From: Clostridia bacterium
GTDB taxonomy: Bacteria; Bacillota; Clostridia; Christensenellales; Aristaeellaceae
NCBI GenBank assembly: GCA_017552535.1
Contig: JAFZPV010000007.1
Location: 1 to 33,521 of the forward strand
DNA: 33,521 nt
Direction of reading: 5' to 3'
Below, one piece after another: positions 1-8,395 of the stretch. How positions within the stretch are numbered: position 1 is the first letter of the stretch; each line of letters begins with the position of its first letter. The notes under the pieces are model-generated. The model was not told the origin of the DNA and ran no database searches. It saw only the letters and a list, made by a program, of their open reading frames with translations. The translations under genes were made by a program, and so were the position numbers.

Positions 1-106
1 AGCAAGAGGGAACCACCTGTACCCATCCCGAACACAGAAGTTAAGCCTCTTAGCGCCGAAGGTACTTGGCTGGCAACGGCCCGGGAGATCAGGACGCCGC
101 CGGATC
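1..106 (+). rRNA. rrf: 5S ribosomal RNA, 3' part (5' end outside window)
   Basis: The stretch matches the conserved body of bacterial 5S rRNA: the CCCATCCCGAACACAGAAG block around 23-42, the TTAAGC and AGCGCCGA segments after it, and the AGGACGCCGCC 3' helix at about 91-101. Roughly the first dozen bases lie before the window, so this is the end of an rRNA operon. The 3' end is estimated from helix I. Confidence 0.93.
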
Positions 107-111
107 CCATC

Positions 112-146
112 AAGGCAGAAGCGTGAATGCTTCTGCCTTTTCCTTT
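112..146 (+). terminator. Intrinsic terminator of the rRNA operon
   Basis: A perfect 11-bp stem (112-122 with 129-139) closes a 6-base loop and runs into TTTTCCTTT. It sits directly after the 5S rRNA, as expected for the end of an rRNA transcript. Confidence 0.85.
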
Positions 147-153
147 GCAGGCA

Positions 154-182
154 TTGACACTCAGGCAGCCAGCCGCTATCAT
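154..182 (+). promoter_or_regulatory. Sigma-A type promoter for the DUF3795-GNAT pair
   Basis: TTGACA at 154-159, a 17-base spacer, then TATCAT at 177-182. The predicted transcription start near 189 lies about 36 bases before the DUF3795 start codon. The -10 box overlaps the hairpin at 169-194, so that hairpin would not be intact in RNA started here. Confidence 0.55.
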
Positions 183-204
183 ATAAGCGGCTGGTTTTAT
201 TTTT
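169..204 (+). terminator. Second terminator-like hairpin after 5S rRNA
   Basis: CCAGCCGCT at 169-177 pairs perfectly with 186-194 across an 8-base loop and is followed by TTTTATTTTT. It looks like a back-up terminator for the rRNA operon. It overlaps the -10 region of the next promoter. Confidence 0.7.
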
Positions 205-224
205 GGAGCAACTGGGAGGGACCT

Positions 225-566
225 ATGAACCGGTATATCGCTTACTGCGGACTGAACTGTGAGACTTGCGAAGCGCGGCTGGCTACGAAAAACGGCGATC
301 AGGCGCTGCGGGAAAAGGTGGCGGCGCTGTGGTCGGAGCTGAACGGCGTAACGATTACGCCGGAGATGATATCCTGCGACGGCTGCCGGTTAGACGGAGC
401 GAAGACGCCCTACTGCGATTCGCTGTGCCCGATCCGTCAATGCGCCCTGGCCAGGAACGTGGAGACCTGCGGAGACTGCTGCGAAATGGACGCGTGCGGC
501 AAGCTTGCAGCCATCACCGCCAACAATCCTGACGCGCTTAAGAACCTGAAGGAAAAGCCGCAATGA
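225..566 (+). CDS. DUF3795 cysteine-rich protein
   Basis: This 113-residue protein resembles the DUF3795 family, whose function is unknown. It opens with MNRYIAYCGLNCETC and carries 13 or so cysteines in clusters (CGLNCETC, CDGC, CDSLCPIRQC, CGDCC), which suggests a bound metal ion or Fe-S cluster; that is inference. The start at 225 is chosen because GGGAGGG lies just upstream and the family's N-terminal CGLNC motif begins close to it. An in-frame extension to 66 would run back through the terminators and 5S rRNA and is rejected. The stop overlaps the next start codon (ATGA), so the pair is probably co-translated. No membrane segment or signal peptide is seen. Confidence 0.85.
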   Translation: MNRYIAYCGLNCETCEARLATKNGDQALREKVAALWSELNGVTITPEMISCDGCRLDGAKTPYCDSLCPIRQCALARNVETCGDCCEMDACGKLAAITANNPDALKNLKEKPQ

Positions 567-1072
567 GGATCGAGACCGAGCGGCTTTGCATCGCGGTTTT
601 GACGCAGGATATGGCGCGGGACGTACACCTGAACTCGCTGGACGAAGACACCGCCCGGTTCGTACCGGACGAAGTGTTTGAAACGGAAGAGGCGGCGCGC
701 GAGGCCATCGGCTTTCTGGCGGGCCGGTATGCATCGGCGGAGGGACCCTTCGTATACGCTGTGACTGAAAAGGAAGGCGGGCGGTATATCGGGTACCTGC
801 AAATGGTCCGGATAAGCGACGGCGCCTGGGAGATCGGCTACCAGATCGGGAAAGCGCACAGAGGCCGCGGATTCGCTTTGGAAGCGGTACAGGCGTTTCT
901 GCCGGCCATGGCAGAAGCGCACGGCATACGGGAAGTTTTCGGCGTTTGCCTCGCGGAGAACAAAGCGTCCCGCCGCGTTCTGGAGAAATGCGGTTTTGAA
1001 AAGATATATGAAGGCACGGGGGAGTATCAGGGCAGCTCACGGGAGATCGTAAAGTATCTACGGAAAATTTAA
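563..1072 (+). CDS. GNAT-family N-acetyltransferase (RimJ/RimL-like)
   Basis: A 169-residue GNAT acetyltransferase that would move an acetyl group from acetyl-CoA to an amine; the substrate cannot be read from sequence. The N-terminal IETERL segment is typical of the RimJ/RimL subgroup. The acetyl-CoA loop is HRGRGFALEAV (about residues 98-108), and the C-terminal motif B is ENKASRRVLEKCGF. It starts inside the DUF3795 stop codon (4-base overlap), indicating translational coupling, and it is followed by a hairpin before a convergent gene. Confidence 0.85.
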   Translation: MRIETERLCIAVLTQDMARDVHLNSLDEDTARFVPDEVFETEEAAREAIGFLAGRYASAEGPFVYAVTEKEGGRYIGYLQMVRISDGAWEIGYQIGKAHRGRGFALEAVQAFLPAMAEAHGIREVFGVCLAENKASRRVLEKCGFEKIYEGTGEYQGSSREIVKYLRKI

Positions 1073-1073
1073 C

Positions 1074-1106
1074 AGCACGGGCGCGATGCCGCGTCCGTGC
1101 TTAAAA
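1074..1106. terminator. Hairpin between convergent genes
   Basis: A 12-bp stem with one G-T wobble (1074-1085 with 1090-1101) and a 4-base loop lies between the convergent GNAT and phosphorylase genes. The tails (TTAAAA on plus, GTTAAATTTT on minus) are only moderately T-rich, so it may be a weak bidirectional terminator. Confidence 0.5.
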
Positions 1107-1128
1107 GAGACGGGCTGCCTTCCGGCTG

Positions 1129-1893
1129 TTACAGTTCGTCTGCCAGTTTTTTGCAAAGCGCTACCAGGTCGTAGCGGATGCCCTTGCGGCTGCGCCAGCT
1201 GCGGGAAGACCATTCCTGGCCGGTCAGGTCGTCTCCGCCGTAAATGAGGGCGGCGTAGGAGAAGTTCCGGAAGCGGGCCACGGCGATGCATCCGGCCTGC
1301 TCCATCTCCACCATCTTCGCGCCTTCCGCCCTGCGCAGGGCGATCCTGTCCGCAGTCTCGCGGAAGATGGCGTCGGTGGTCCAGGTGAGCCCGCGCAGAT
1401 AAGGGATATCGTGGGCGTCCAGGTATCGGGCAATTTTCTCGGTGTCTTCCGGCCGGTTGTATATCACGCGGGACGGGGCAAAATAATGGTAGGAAAAGCC
1501 TTCGTCCCGGATGGCGCCGTCTACCAGCAACAGCCGGCCCACTTCGATGGTTTTGTCCAGTACGCCTGCGCCCCCGCAGAACACCGCGCGGCGTATGCCC
1601 ATGGCGTTAAAAAGGTCCAGGTTTCCCGCGCAGGCGGGGCAGCCGACCTGGCCCAGGGTGATGAGGATATCCGGGCGGTCGGCAAAAGCATAAAGCTGCA
1701 CCGGGTTTTCGCCCGGGATCTGCCGGCAGGGCAGTATGGCACCCTCCGACAAAAGGGCGTCGAGCACTTCCGGAAAAAACGTGATCACGAGCCTGTCGGT
1801 GTCAAAGGGAACGCTGCCGAAATCGCCGGGATTCAGTTTGGCGACGGGCACGTCGTCGAATTCCAGTATGGGCGCTGGATTACGTTCTATCAA
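1129..1893 (-). CDS. Nucleoside phosphorylase (PNP/UDP phosphorylase superfamily)
   Basis: A 254-residue member of the purine/uridine phosphorylase superfamily, which splits a nucleoside with phosphate into base and ribose-1-phosphate. Visible family features are the LITLGQVG and VFCGGAGVLDKTIEVG glycine-rich segments, the LLLVDGAIRDEGFSYHY stretch, and VEMEQAG near residue 195, matching the ribose-contacting VEME motif. The closest subgroup looks uridine-phosphorylase-like, but specificity is not readable. GGGGAGG sits nine bases before the start. It lies 32 bases downstream of the DtxR-like regulator on the same strand, so both are probably on one mRNA, an unusual pairing. Confidence 0.8.
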   Translation of the reverse strand: MIERNPAPILEFDDVPVAKLNPGDFGSVPFDTDRLVITFFPEVLDALLSEGAILPCRQIPGENPVQLYAFADRPDILITLGQVGCPACAGNLDLFNAMGIRRAVFCGGAGVLDKTIEVGRLLLVDGAIRDEGFSYHYFAPSRVIYNRPEDTEKIARYLDAHDIPYLRGLTWTTDAIFRETADRIALRRAEGAKMVEMEQAGCIAVARFRNFSYAALIYGGDDLTGQEWSSRSWRSRKGIRYDLVALCKKLADEL

Positions 1894-1925
1894 GGCGGTA
1901 CCTCCCCGGTATCTGGCAAGGCTGG

Positions 1926-2318
1926 CTATTGCCGGCCGTTTCGCTGCTTAGCGAACTCTAGGGCGTGCTTTTTGAGGGCTTCAAAGGTCTCTGCGCTGAT
2001 GACGTGCTCGATGCGGCAGGCGTCTTCCACGGCGTTTTCGTGGGAAACGCCCAGAGAAACGAGGCAGTCGGTGAGCAGATTGTGGCGCTCGTACATGCTT
2101 TGGGCGATGCGAAGGCCCTTTTCCGTGAGGGTCACGTGGCGGTTGCCGTCCACGTTGATGTAGCCGTCCTGCTTTAAGTATTTCAGGGCGCGGCTCACGC
2201 TGGGGCGGGAAAAACTCATATACTCGCAAATATGGACGGCGTGCACATCCTGCTGGGTCTTGGACAGGATGAGGATCGTTTCCAGATACATTTCGCGGGA
2301 TTCGGACATGGCTGACAT
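1926..2318 (-). CDS. DtxR/MntR-family metal-dependent transcriptional regulator
   Basis: A 130-residue regulator of the DtxR/MntR type, which senses Mn(II) or Fe(II) and represses metal uptake genes. The N-terminal winged helix-turn-helix shows the family pattern MYLETILIL, then SRPSVSRALKYLKQDGYI and LTEKG. The C-terminal half (ERHNLLTDCL, ENAVEDACRIEHVIS) matches the metal-binding and dimerisation helices, with Glu and His residues where MntR binds metal. There is no SH3-like third domain, as in MntR. A GAGG lies eight bases before the chosen start; a second Met three codons in is possible. No metal transporter gene is adjacent. Confidence 0.85.
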   Translation of the reverse strand: MSAMSESREMYLETILILSKTQQDVHAVHICEYMSFSRPSVSRALKYLKQDGYINVDGNRHVTLTEKGLRIAQSMYERHNLLTDCLVSLGVSHENAVEDACRIEHVISAETFEALKKHALEFAKQRNGRQ

Positions 2319-2352
2319 GGGGGATACCTCGTGTTTTCATCGATTTTTCCCC

Positions 2353-2381
2353 ATAGTAACATAAAAAGGAAGAAATTGCAA
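2353..2381 (-). promoter_or_regulatory. Promoter for the DtxR-like regulator
   Basis: Reading the minus strand, TTGCAA (2376-2381) is followed by exactly 17 bases and TACTAT (2353-2358), about 35 bases before the start codon. The same TTGCAA-N17 layout recurs at three other genes in the window. Confidence 0.5.
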
Positions 2382-2497
2382 GCTCCCCGCGCCGCAGCGC
2401 GTTCCAGGCCGGACAGGCGGGCGGATAGGACCAAACTGAGCCGTAGACGGGAGGCTCGGAGAGCTTGGCTGTTTTACAGAAAGAAGGAGGCGGGCGC

Positions 2498-3490
2498 ATG
2501 AGGATACTGGTTTTGGGCGGCACTGGAGTGATCAGCCGGGCGATCGTCCGCGAAGGACTCTTGGCGGGGCATGATATGGTGATGCTCAACCGGGGACGGC
2601 GGAAAGCGTCTTTTGATTTTCAGCCGGAGACCATTGCGGCGGACTGGAGCGATCCGGAGCAATTTTGCGAAAAGACCGCGGGCGTGGAGGCGGACGCGGT
2701 GATCGACATGCTCAGCCGCACGCCCGAGGACGCCCGCCGCACGCTTACGGCCTTTGGCGGCGAGACCGGGCAGTGGATATTCACCTCCACCACCTGCGCG
2801 TACAAAAAGCCCTTCGCGAAGTATCCGATCCGGGAGAGCGAAGCGGAGCGCTGGGACGATCCCGCGTATCCGTACGCCTACGGCAAGGCGCGCATGGAGG
2901 AGTACGTGCTGGGGCAGGACCGGGCTGCGTGCGCGCCCGTCACCGTCATAAGGCCGTCCCTCACCTTCGGGGAAGGCTGCGCAAATATCGGCCTGCTCAG
3001 GCAAAACGCCAACATCCTGCGGCGCATACGGCAGGGCAAGCCTCTTTTGCTGTACGACGACGGCTGCACGGCTTTGACCTTTACCTTTGCGCCGGACCTG
3101 GCGCGGGGATACCTGGCGTGCTGCCTGAATCCCAGGGCATACTGGCAGGACTTTCACATCACCAGCCGCAACTGCGTGCCTTTTTACCGGCTGTACGAGG
3201 CCCTTGGCAAGATCGCGGGCCGCAAGCCGCATTTTCGCTATATGAAAAGCGAAAAGCTGTTTGCCCTCGACCCGGCACGTTTCGACCACGTCTGGTACGA
3301 AAAGCGGTTTGACCATATCTTCAGCCTGGACAAGATCAAAACCGCCGCGCCGGACTGGAAACCGGTGATCTCCCTGGAAGCGGGGCTCAAGCACATGGCG
3401 CAGTGGTGGGAGACGCTGGATGACCCGTACGACGATGAAAAGGACGCGCTGGAAGACCGGCTGTGCGCGATGGCAGAAAGCAATGACTGA
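2498..3490 (+). CDS. NAD-dependent epimerase/dehydratase (extended SDR family)
   Basis: A 330-residue Rossmann-fold protein of the extended short-chain dehydrogenase family, likely acting on a nucleotide sugar or related alcohol; the substrate is unknown. It opens with the NAD(P)-binding motif GGTGVIS (residues 7-13). It has a serine-rich FTSTTCAY strand where the catalytic Ser/Thr lies, and the YxxxK pair Tyr126/Lys130 (YAYGK). GGAGG lies seven bases before the start at 2498, so an in-frame 11-codon extension is not needed. It is divergent from the regulator upstream and is followed by a strong terminator, so it is probably a single-gene unit. Confidence 0.8.
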   Translation: MRILVLGGTGVISRAIVREGLLAGHDMVMLNRGRRKASFDFQPETIAADWSDPEQFCEKTAGVEADAVIDMLSRTPEDARRTLTAFGGETGQWIFTSTTCAYKKPFAKYPIRESEAERWDDPAYPYAYGKARMEEYVLGQDRAACAPVTVIRPSLTFGEGCANIGLLRQNANILRRIRQGKPLLLYDDGCTALTFTFAPDLARGYLACCLNPRAYWQDFHITSRNCVPFYRLYEALGKIAGRKPHFRYMKSEKLFALDPARFDHVWYEKRFDHIFSLDKIKTAAPDWKPVISLEAGLKHMAQWWETLDDPYDDEKDALEDRLCAMAESND

Positions 3491-3507
3491 CGAAAACGGT
3501 TTTCCAG

Positions 3508-3540
3508 GAATCGGAGGGGCACCGCCCCTCCGATTCTTTA
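3508..3540 (+). terminator. Intrinsic terminator after the epimerase gene
   Basis: A perfect 13-bp GC-rich stem (3508-3520 with 3524-3536) with a 3-base loop is followed by TTTA. It separates the epimerase gene from the polA promoter. Confidence 0.8.
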
Positions 3541-3584
3541 CGATTCTGCGAAGGCACGCAACCTTTCCGTTATATTTATATAAT

Positions 3585-3613
3585 TTGCGTTTTTTTCTGC
3601 AATGCGATATAAT
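3585..3613 (+). promoter_or_regulatory. polA operon promoter
   Basis: TTGCGT at 3585-3590, 17-base spacer, consensus TATAAT at 3608-3613, in an AT-rich patch. The predicted start near 3620 leaves a leader of about 32 bases before polA. Confidence 0.75.
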
Positions 3614-3651
3614 ACTATAGAAAATGTGTGCTTTTGCACCCGGAGGTACGG

Positions 3652-6225
3652 ATGGAGCGAAAGATCGCGCTGATCGACGGTTACAGCCTTTTGTTCAGGG
3701 CCTTTCACGCGCTGCCGCTGATGGACAACGGCGAGGGCGAGTATACCAATGCGGTATACGGCTTTATGAGCATGCTGCTCAAGGTGCTTCAGACCGAGCA
3801 GCCGGACGCGCTGGCCGTCGCTTTCGACGTGGACAAGCACACCTTCCGGCACGAAAGCTACGACGGATACAAAGCCGGGCGCGCGCCCACCCCGGAAGAG
3901 ATGAAGGGGCAGATCGACCTGGTAAAGGAACTGCTTTCGCTGATGGGCGTGCCCATGCTGGCGGTGCAGGGCTACGAAGCCGACGACGTGCTGGGCACCG
4001 TGAGCCGCATTTGCGAGGAAGAAAAGATCCGGGCCCTCATCGTGACCGGAGACCGGGATTCCTACCAGCTGGCGGGAGAATATACCTCGATCCTCTACAC
4101 AAAGAAGGGCATCACCGAGACGGAGCTCGTGACGCCCGAATGGATAAAAGACAAATACGGGCTTGCCCCTTCCCAGCTGATAGACGTAAAGAGCCTGATG
4201 GGCGACGCCTCCGACAACATCCCGGGCGTGGCGGGCATCGGCGAAAAGACGGCGGTCAAGCTGATCGGCCAGTACCGGACGCTTCAGAACGTGCTGGACA
4301 GGGCGCCGGAAGAACAGAAGGGCGCGCTGCGCGAAAAGCTGATCTCCGGGCGGGACAGCGCTATGATGAGCCGGTTCCTTGCCGAGATCAACCGCTATGT
4401 GCCCCTCGCGTTCGATTTTGACGCCTGCAGGGTAGGCTCATTCGAAAAGGCGCTGCCGCTGCTTGGGCGCCTGAAGCTGCGCTCTGTGATAGACAGGATG
4501 CATGAGGCGGGCCTGTGCGAAAAGCAAAGCGACGCTGCGGAAGCGGCTGCCCCTGCTTTTGAGCCGGAGACCGTAAGCGCCTCAGACCTTCCGCAGGCAC
4601 TGTCGCGTCTGGCAAAAGGCGCGAAGTATATCGCCCTGGACGTGGGGGCAAAGTTCAGCGCCGCCGCCGATACGGGCGCGTGCCTGTGCGCGTCCCTTGG
4701 GGGAGACCTGCTGGACCCGGGCTTTGGCGAAAAGGAGCTGTTCGAAATCCTGGGGCCCGTGCTGGGCGACAGAAGCGTCACCAAGCTCGCCCACAACGTA
4801 AAGGCGCTGGAAACGGACATCGGCGTTATGGAAGGCCATTGCGAAGACACCATGCTGGCGGCTTACGTGATCAACCCCCAGGCGGACTGCCGGGGCCTGG
4901 CGGACGCCTGCCGCACGCTGGATGTAAAATGGATCGAGGCCTGTCCTGCCCAAAGCGTGCTTACGCTTTGGCAGAAGGCGGAAAAGCGCCTGGAGGCAGA
5001 CGGCCTTATGCGCCTGTACCGCGAGGTGGAGCTGCCTTTGTGCTTCGTGCTCAGAAGCATGGAAAACGAAGGCTTCCGCGTGGATACGGAGTATCTGAAG
5101 GAACTGGGCGAGATATACAAACAGCGCATCGAAGAGGAGAGCCAAAGGATATATGCCCTGGCCGGGCGCAGCGTGAACCTCAATTCCCCCAAGCAGCTCA
5201 AGCAGCTTCTGTTCGAGGAGATGGGGCTTCCCGTGCCGGGCGGAAAGAAAAACGCGGGCAGCACCGCAGCGGACGTGCTGGAGGTGCTGGCCGGCGACTA
5301 TCCCATCTGCGCCCGCATCCTGGAATACCGCAAATACCAGAAGCTCTATTCCACCTATGTGGAGGGCCTTCTGTCCCAGGTGGGCGGTGACGGGCGCGTG
5401 CATACGCGCTTCGAACAGGCGGTAACGGGCACGGGGCGCATCAGCTCCCGCGAGCCGAATCTGCAGAACATACCCGTGCGCACGGAGCTGGGCCGGGAGA
5501 TCCGCCGCGCCTTTATCCCCCGGGAGGGCTGGGTGCTGGTGGACGCGGACTACAGCCAGATCGAGCTGAGGGTGTTGGCCGCCATGAGCGGAGACGAGAC
5601 CATGCGCCGCGCGTTTTTAAGCGGGCAGGACATACACGCCTCCACCGCCGCGGAGATATTCAAAACGCCCATCGAACAGGTGACGGGCGAACTGCGTTCC
5701 CGGGCCAAGGCCGTGAACTTCGGCGTGGTGTACGGGATCAGCGAATACGGCCTGGCCAAAAACACGGGCGTGGGCGTAAAGGAAGCCGCCAGCTTCATTT
5801 CGTCTTACTTTGCCCGGTATCCGGCCTTAAAGCGCTTTATGGACGAAAAGGTGGCGGAGGGAAAACAAAACGGCTACGTCAAGACCCTGATGGGCCGCCG
5901 CCGCTATCTGCCGGAGCTGGCTTCCGGGGCGTATCAGATGCGCTCCTTCGGCGAGCGCGCCGCCATGAACAGCCCCATACAGGGCACCGCCGCCGACATC
6001 ATCAAGCTGGCCATGGTGAACACCGCCCGGGAGCTCAAAAGGCAGGGGCTGAAGACGCGCCTGATCCTGCAGGTGCACGACGAACTGATCATGGAAGCGC
6101 CTGCTGACGAAGCGGAGCGGGCGATGGAGATTTTGAAAACATGTATGGAGGGCGCTTTGGACCTGCCGGTGCCGCTCCTGAGCGAGGCGAAGATGGGAGG
6201 CAACTGGAATGAGTGCAAACCGTAG
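3652..6225 (+). CDS. polA: DNA polymerase I
   Basis: An 857-residue DNA polymerase I for gap filling and RNA-primer removal. Residues 1 to about 290 are the 5' nuclease domain (AFDVDKHTFRH, YKAGRAPTPEE, GDASDNIPGV). A 3'-5' exonuclease-like fold spans about 315-480. The polymerase domain carries motif A DADYSQIELR (631-640), motif B KAVNFGVVYG, and motif C QVHDE (807-811). The exonuclease region looks inactive: the first motif reads ALDVGAKF, keeping Asp330 but lacking the paired Glu, and the HN.K.D motif is HNVKAL. This resembles the proofreading-dead Bacillus-type enzymes. The start at 3652 has GGAGG five bases upstream. It overlaps coaE by 17 bases, the same polA-coaE order seen in many Firmicutes. 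Confidence 0.97.
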   Translation: MERKIALIDGYSLLFRAFHALPLMDNGEGEYTNAVYGFMSMLLKVLQTEQPDALAVAFDVDKHTFRHESYDGYKAGRAPTPEEMKGQIDLVKELLSLMGVPMLAVQGYEADDVLGTVSRICEEEKIRALIVTGDRDSYQLAGEYTSILYTKKGITETELVTPEWIKDKYGLAPSQLIDVKSLMGDASDNIPGVAGIGEKTAVKLIGQYRTLQNVLDRAPEEQKGALREKLISGRDSAMMSRFLAEINRYVPLAFDFDACRVGSFEKALPLLGRLKLRSVIDRMHEAGLCEKQSDAAEAAAPAFEPETVSASDLPQALSRLAKGAKYIALDVGAKFSAAADTGACLCASLGGDLLDPGFGEKELFEILGPVLGDRSVTKLAHNVKALETDIGVMEGHCEDTMLAAYVINPQADCRGLADACRTLDVKWIEACPAQSVLTLWQKAEKRLEADGLMRLYREVELPLCFVLRSMENEGFRVDTEYLKELGEIYKQRIEEESQRIYALAGRSVNLNSPKQLKQLLFEEMGLPVPGGKKNAGSTAADVLEVLAGDYPICARILEYRKYQKLYSTYVEGLLSQVGGDGRVHTRFEQAVTGTGRISSREPNLQNIPVRTELGREIRRAFIPREGWVLVDADYSQIELRVLAAMSGDETMRRAFLSGQDIHASTAAEIFKTPIEQVTGELRSRAKAVNFGVVYGISEYGLAKNTGVGVKEAASFISSYFARYPALKRFMDEKVAEGKQNGYVKTLMGRRRYLPELASGAYQMRSFGERAAMNSPIQGTAADIIKLAMVNTARELKRQGLKTRLILQVHDELIMEAPADEAERAMEILKTCMEGALDLPVPLLSEAKMGGNWNECKP

Positions 6226-6847
6226 CATATATATCGTGGGGCTTACGGGAGGCATCGCGTCGGGCAAATCGGAGGCCGCGAAGTATCTGGAGGGGCTGGG
6301 CGCGCACTGCGTCGACGCCGACGAGATCTCCCGCGCCCTGACCGCGGACGGCGGCCCGCTTCTGCCTTCCATCCGCGAGGAATTCGGCGACGGCGTGTTC
6401 TTTCCGGACGGCTCGCTGGACCGCCCCGCGCTGGCAAACCTGGTGTTCTCGGACCCCGAAAAGCGCCGCCGCCTGGACGCGCTCACGCATCCTTCCATCC
6501 AGAAAGCCATGCTGGACGAGGTGGACGAAGCGGAGCAGGCGGGCGAGAAGCTGGTGTTTCTGAACGTGCCGCTGCTGTTTGAAACGGGCATGGACGTGCT
6601 GTGCGACGAGACCTGGCTGGTGAGCGCGGACGAGGACGTGCAGAAGGAACGGCTCATGCGCCGGGACCACATGTCGCTGGATGATGCCGAAAAGCGCATC
6701 GACGCGCAGATGTCACTGGAAGAAAAGCTCCGCCGCGCCAAAGTGGTGATCGACAACAGCCGCTCTATCGACCGCATGTACGGCGAACTGCAGAGCCTGT
6801 ATGCCGGCCTGCTCAAGCGGGTGAGCCGCATGGAAAACGATAAATGA
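6209..6847 (+). CDS. coaE: Dephospho-CoA kinase
   Basis: A 212-residue dephospho-CoA kinase, which phosphorylates the ribose 3'-OH of dephospho-CoA in the last step of coenzyme A synthesis. Family marks are the P-loop GLTGGIASGKS (residues 11-21), DADEISR for substrate binding, the LTHPSI segment, VPLLFETG, and the lid region RLMRRDHMS. The start lies within the end of polA (17-base overlap) with GGGAGG at 6195-6200. Its own stop overlaps the next start by four bases (ATGA), so translation is coupled on both sides. Confidence 0.96.
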   Translation: MSANRSIYIVGLTGGIASGKSEAAKYLEGLGAHCVDADEISRALTADGGPLLPSIREEFGDGVFFPDGSLDRPALANLVFSDPEKRRRLDALTHPSIQKAMLDEVDEAEQAGEKLVFLNVPLLFETGMDVLCDETWLVSADEDVQKERLMRRDHMSLDDAEKRIDAQMSLEEKLRRAKVVIDNSRSIDRMYGELQSLYAGLLKRVSRMENDK

Positions 6848-8379
6848 AACGAATACTGACTTTTTTCCTTTTGCTGGCGCTGCTTTTGTGGGTGCCGGGC
6901 GAAGCGCGCGCGGCCACCGAAGAAAAATTCATCTTCGGCATGGTGTACGAGGGCGGCGCGGCCATCAACCCGCTGTACTGCAACCAGCGCGACCTGACGA
7001 GCCTGAACGAGCTGGTGTTCGAGAGCGTGGTCACGCTGGACGACGAGCTGAAGCCCGTGTGCGAGCTGGCCCTGTCCTACACCGTAAAGGACAGGGAATA
7101 CACCTTCGAGCTCAGGCAAAACGTGCGTTTTCACGACGGCACGTATATGGGCGCCTACGACGTGGTGGCCACCTACGAGCACATCATGAGCCTGGGCAGC
7201 CGCTGCCCCTACTACGCGCGCTGCTCCAACATCAGCAAGATCGAAGTGGTGGATATGTACACCATCCGGGTCACGGGCAAGCATAAAAGCTTTCTCACCA
7301 TGTACGCCATGACCTTCCCGGTGCTGCAGCACGATTCGCTCACCATGAACCTGCCCACCGGCACGGGCCCCTACTGGTACATGTACTCCGACACCGAATG
7401 GGTGCAGATCGACGCCAATCCCTATTGGTGGAAGCGCGCGCCTGTAGTGGACACGGTGTACGTGTTCCGCTACGACGACACAGCCTCAGCGCTCAGGGCC
7501 CTGAGCACGGGCGAGGTGGACGCGGTGCCCACGCGCTCCCAGACCGCGGCGCTGGGCAGGCTGCTCAGCGATCGGATGAGCGTGGACTATTCCACGCTGA
7601 CCTACGAGATGCTGGTGCCCAATATCCGCAGCGAGCTGTTTAAAGACGTGCGCACCCGCAAGGCCCTGATGTACGCCATAGACGTGAGCACCGTCGCCCA
7701 GAACATCTATATGGGCATGGTGATGAAGAGCGAGGTGCCCGTGATCACGGGTTCCTGGCTGTACGAGCCGCAAAGCGCCATATACTACCATTCCATGGAG
7801 CGCGCGCTGCAATTGCTTTTGGAGGCGGGCTGGGGAGACTACAACGGCGACGGAATCCTGGACAAGGTCGTAAACGGCGTACTGGAGCAGCTGGACTTTA
7901 CGATCCTCACCTATGTGGACGACGCCGCCAACACCCGCACCCACGCCGCCCAGCTGATCGCAGACCAGCTGGCACCGCTGGGCATACACATCGAGGTCAA
8001 GGCCCTGTCCAAAAGCTCGGTGCAGAAGAGGCTGAAGAACCGGGACTTCGACATGGTGCTGTGCGGCATCAATATGGCCATCACGCCCGATCTTTCCCAT
8101 CTGCTCAACGGCGGAGACACGCTGAACTATTCGGGCTACTACAGCACAGCCATGAACGAGCTGATGCAAAAGCTCTACGAGACTACGGACGAGGCGGAAT
8201 TCAAAAGCCTGATGAGCCGCGCGCAGATCCTCCTGGCGGACGATCTGCCGTTCCTGGGGCTGTTTTTCCGCAAGGGCACGCTGATGACCACGGCGGATAT
8301 CAGCGGCCTGTCTGCGGTGATCGAGGGAGACGTGCTGAGGGGATTTGAATACATCCAGTTCCAGCAGGTCAAAAAATAA
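6844..8379 (+). CDS. Family 5 extracellular solute-binding protein (Opp/Dpp-like), orphan
   Basis: A 511-residue secreted binding protein of the SBP_bac_5 family (OppA/DppA type), which usually delivers peptides or small solutes to an ABC importer. Residues 1-23 form a signal peptide ending ARA-A. There is no lipobox cysteine, unlike most Gram-positive binding proteins, so membrane attachment is unclear. Family features include LNELVFESVVTLDDELKPV near the N-terminus, FELRQNVRFHDG, and GTGPYW. No permease or ATPase genes are nearby. It overlaps coaE by four bases and sits 16 bases before galK, inside a housekeeping operon. Its solute is unknown; it may share an importer encoded elsewhere or act as a sensor. 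Confidence 0.85.
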   Translation: MKRILTFFLLLALLLWVPGEARAATEEKFIFGMVYEGGAAINPLYCNQRDLTSLNELVFESVVTLDDELKPVCELALSYTVKDREYTFELRQNVRFHDGTYMGAYDVVATYEHIMSLGSRCPYYARCSNISKIEVVDMYTIRVTGKHKSFLTMYAMTFPVLQHDSLTMNLPTGTGPYWYMYSDTEWVQIDANPYWWKRAPVVDTVYVFRYDDTASALRALSTGEVDAVPTRSQTAALGRLLSDRMSVDYSTLTYEMLVPNIRSELFKDVRTRKALMYAIDVSTVAQNIYMGMVMKSEVPVITGSWLYEPQSAIYYHSMERALQLLLEAGWGDYNGDGILDKVVNGVLEQLDFTILTYVDDAANTRTHAAQLIADQLAPLGIHIEVKALSKSSVQKRLKNRDFDMVLCGINMAITPDLSHLLNGGDTLNYSGYYSTAMNELMQKLYETTDEAEFKSLMSRAQILLADDLPFLGLFFRKGTLMTTADISGLSAVIEGDVLRGFEYIQFQQVKK

Positions 8380-8395
8380 CGCAGGAGAGAACAAC

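Noticed and set aside
66-224. N-terminal extension of the DUF3795 gene
   Set aside because: It would code through the 5S rRNA end and two terminator hairpins; GGGAGGG marks a start at 225.
5827-7332. 501-codon minus-strand frame opposite polA, coaE and the binding protein
   Set aside because: Shadow frame; it spans three real genes with strong family motifs on the plus strand.
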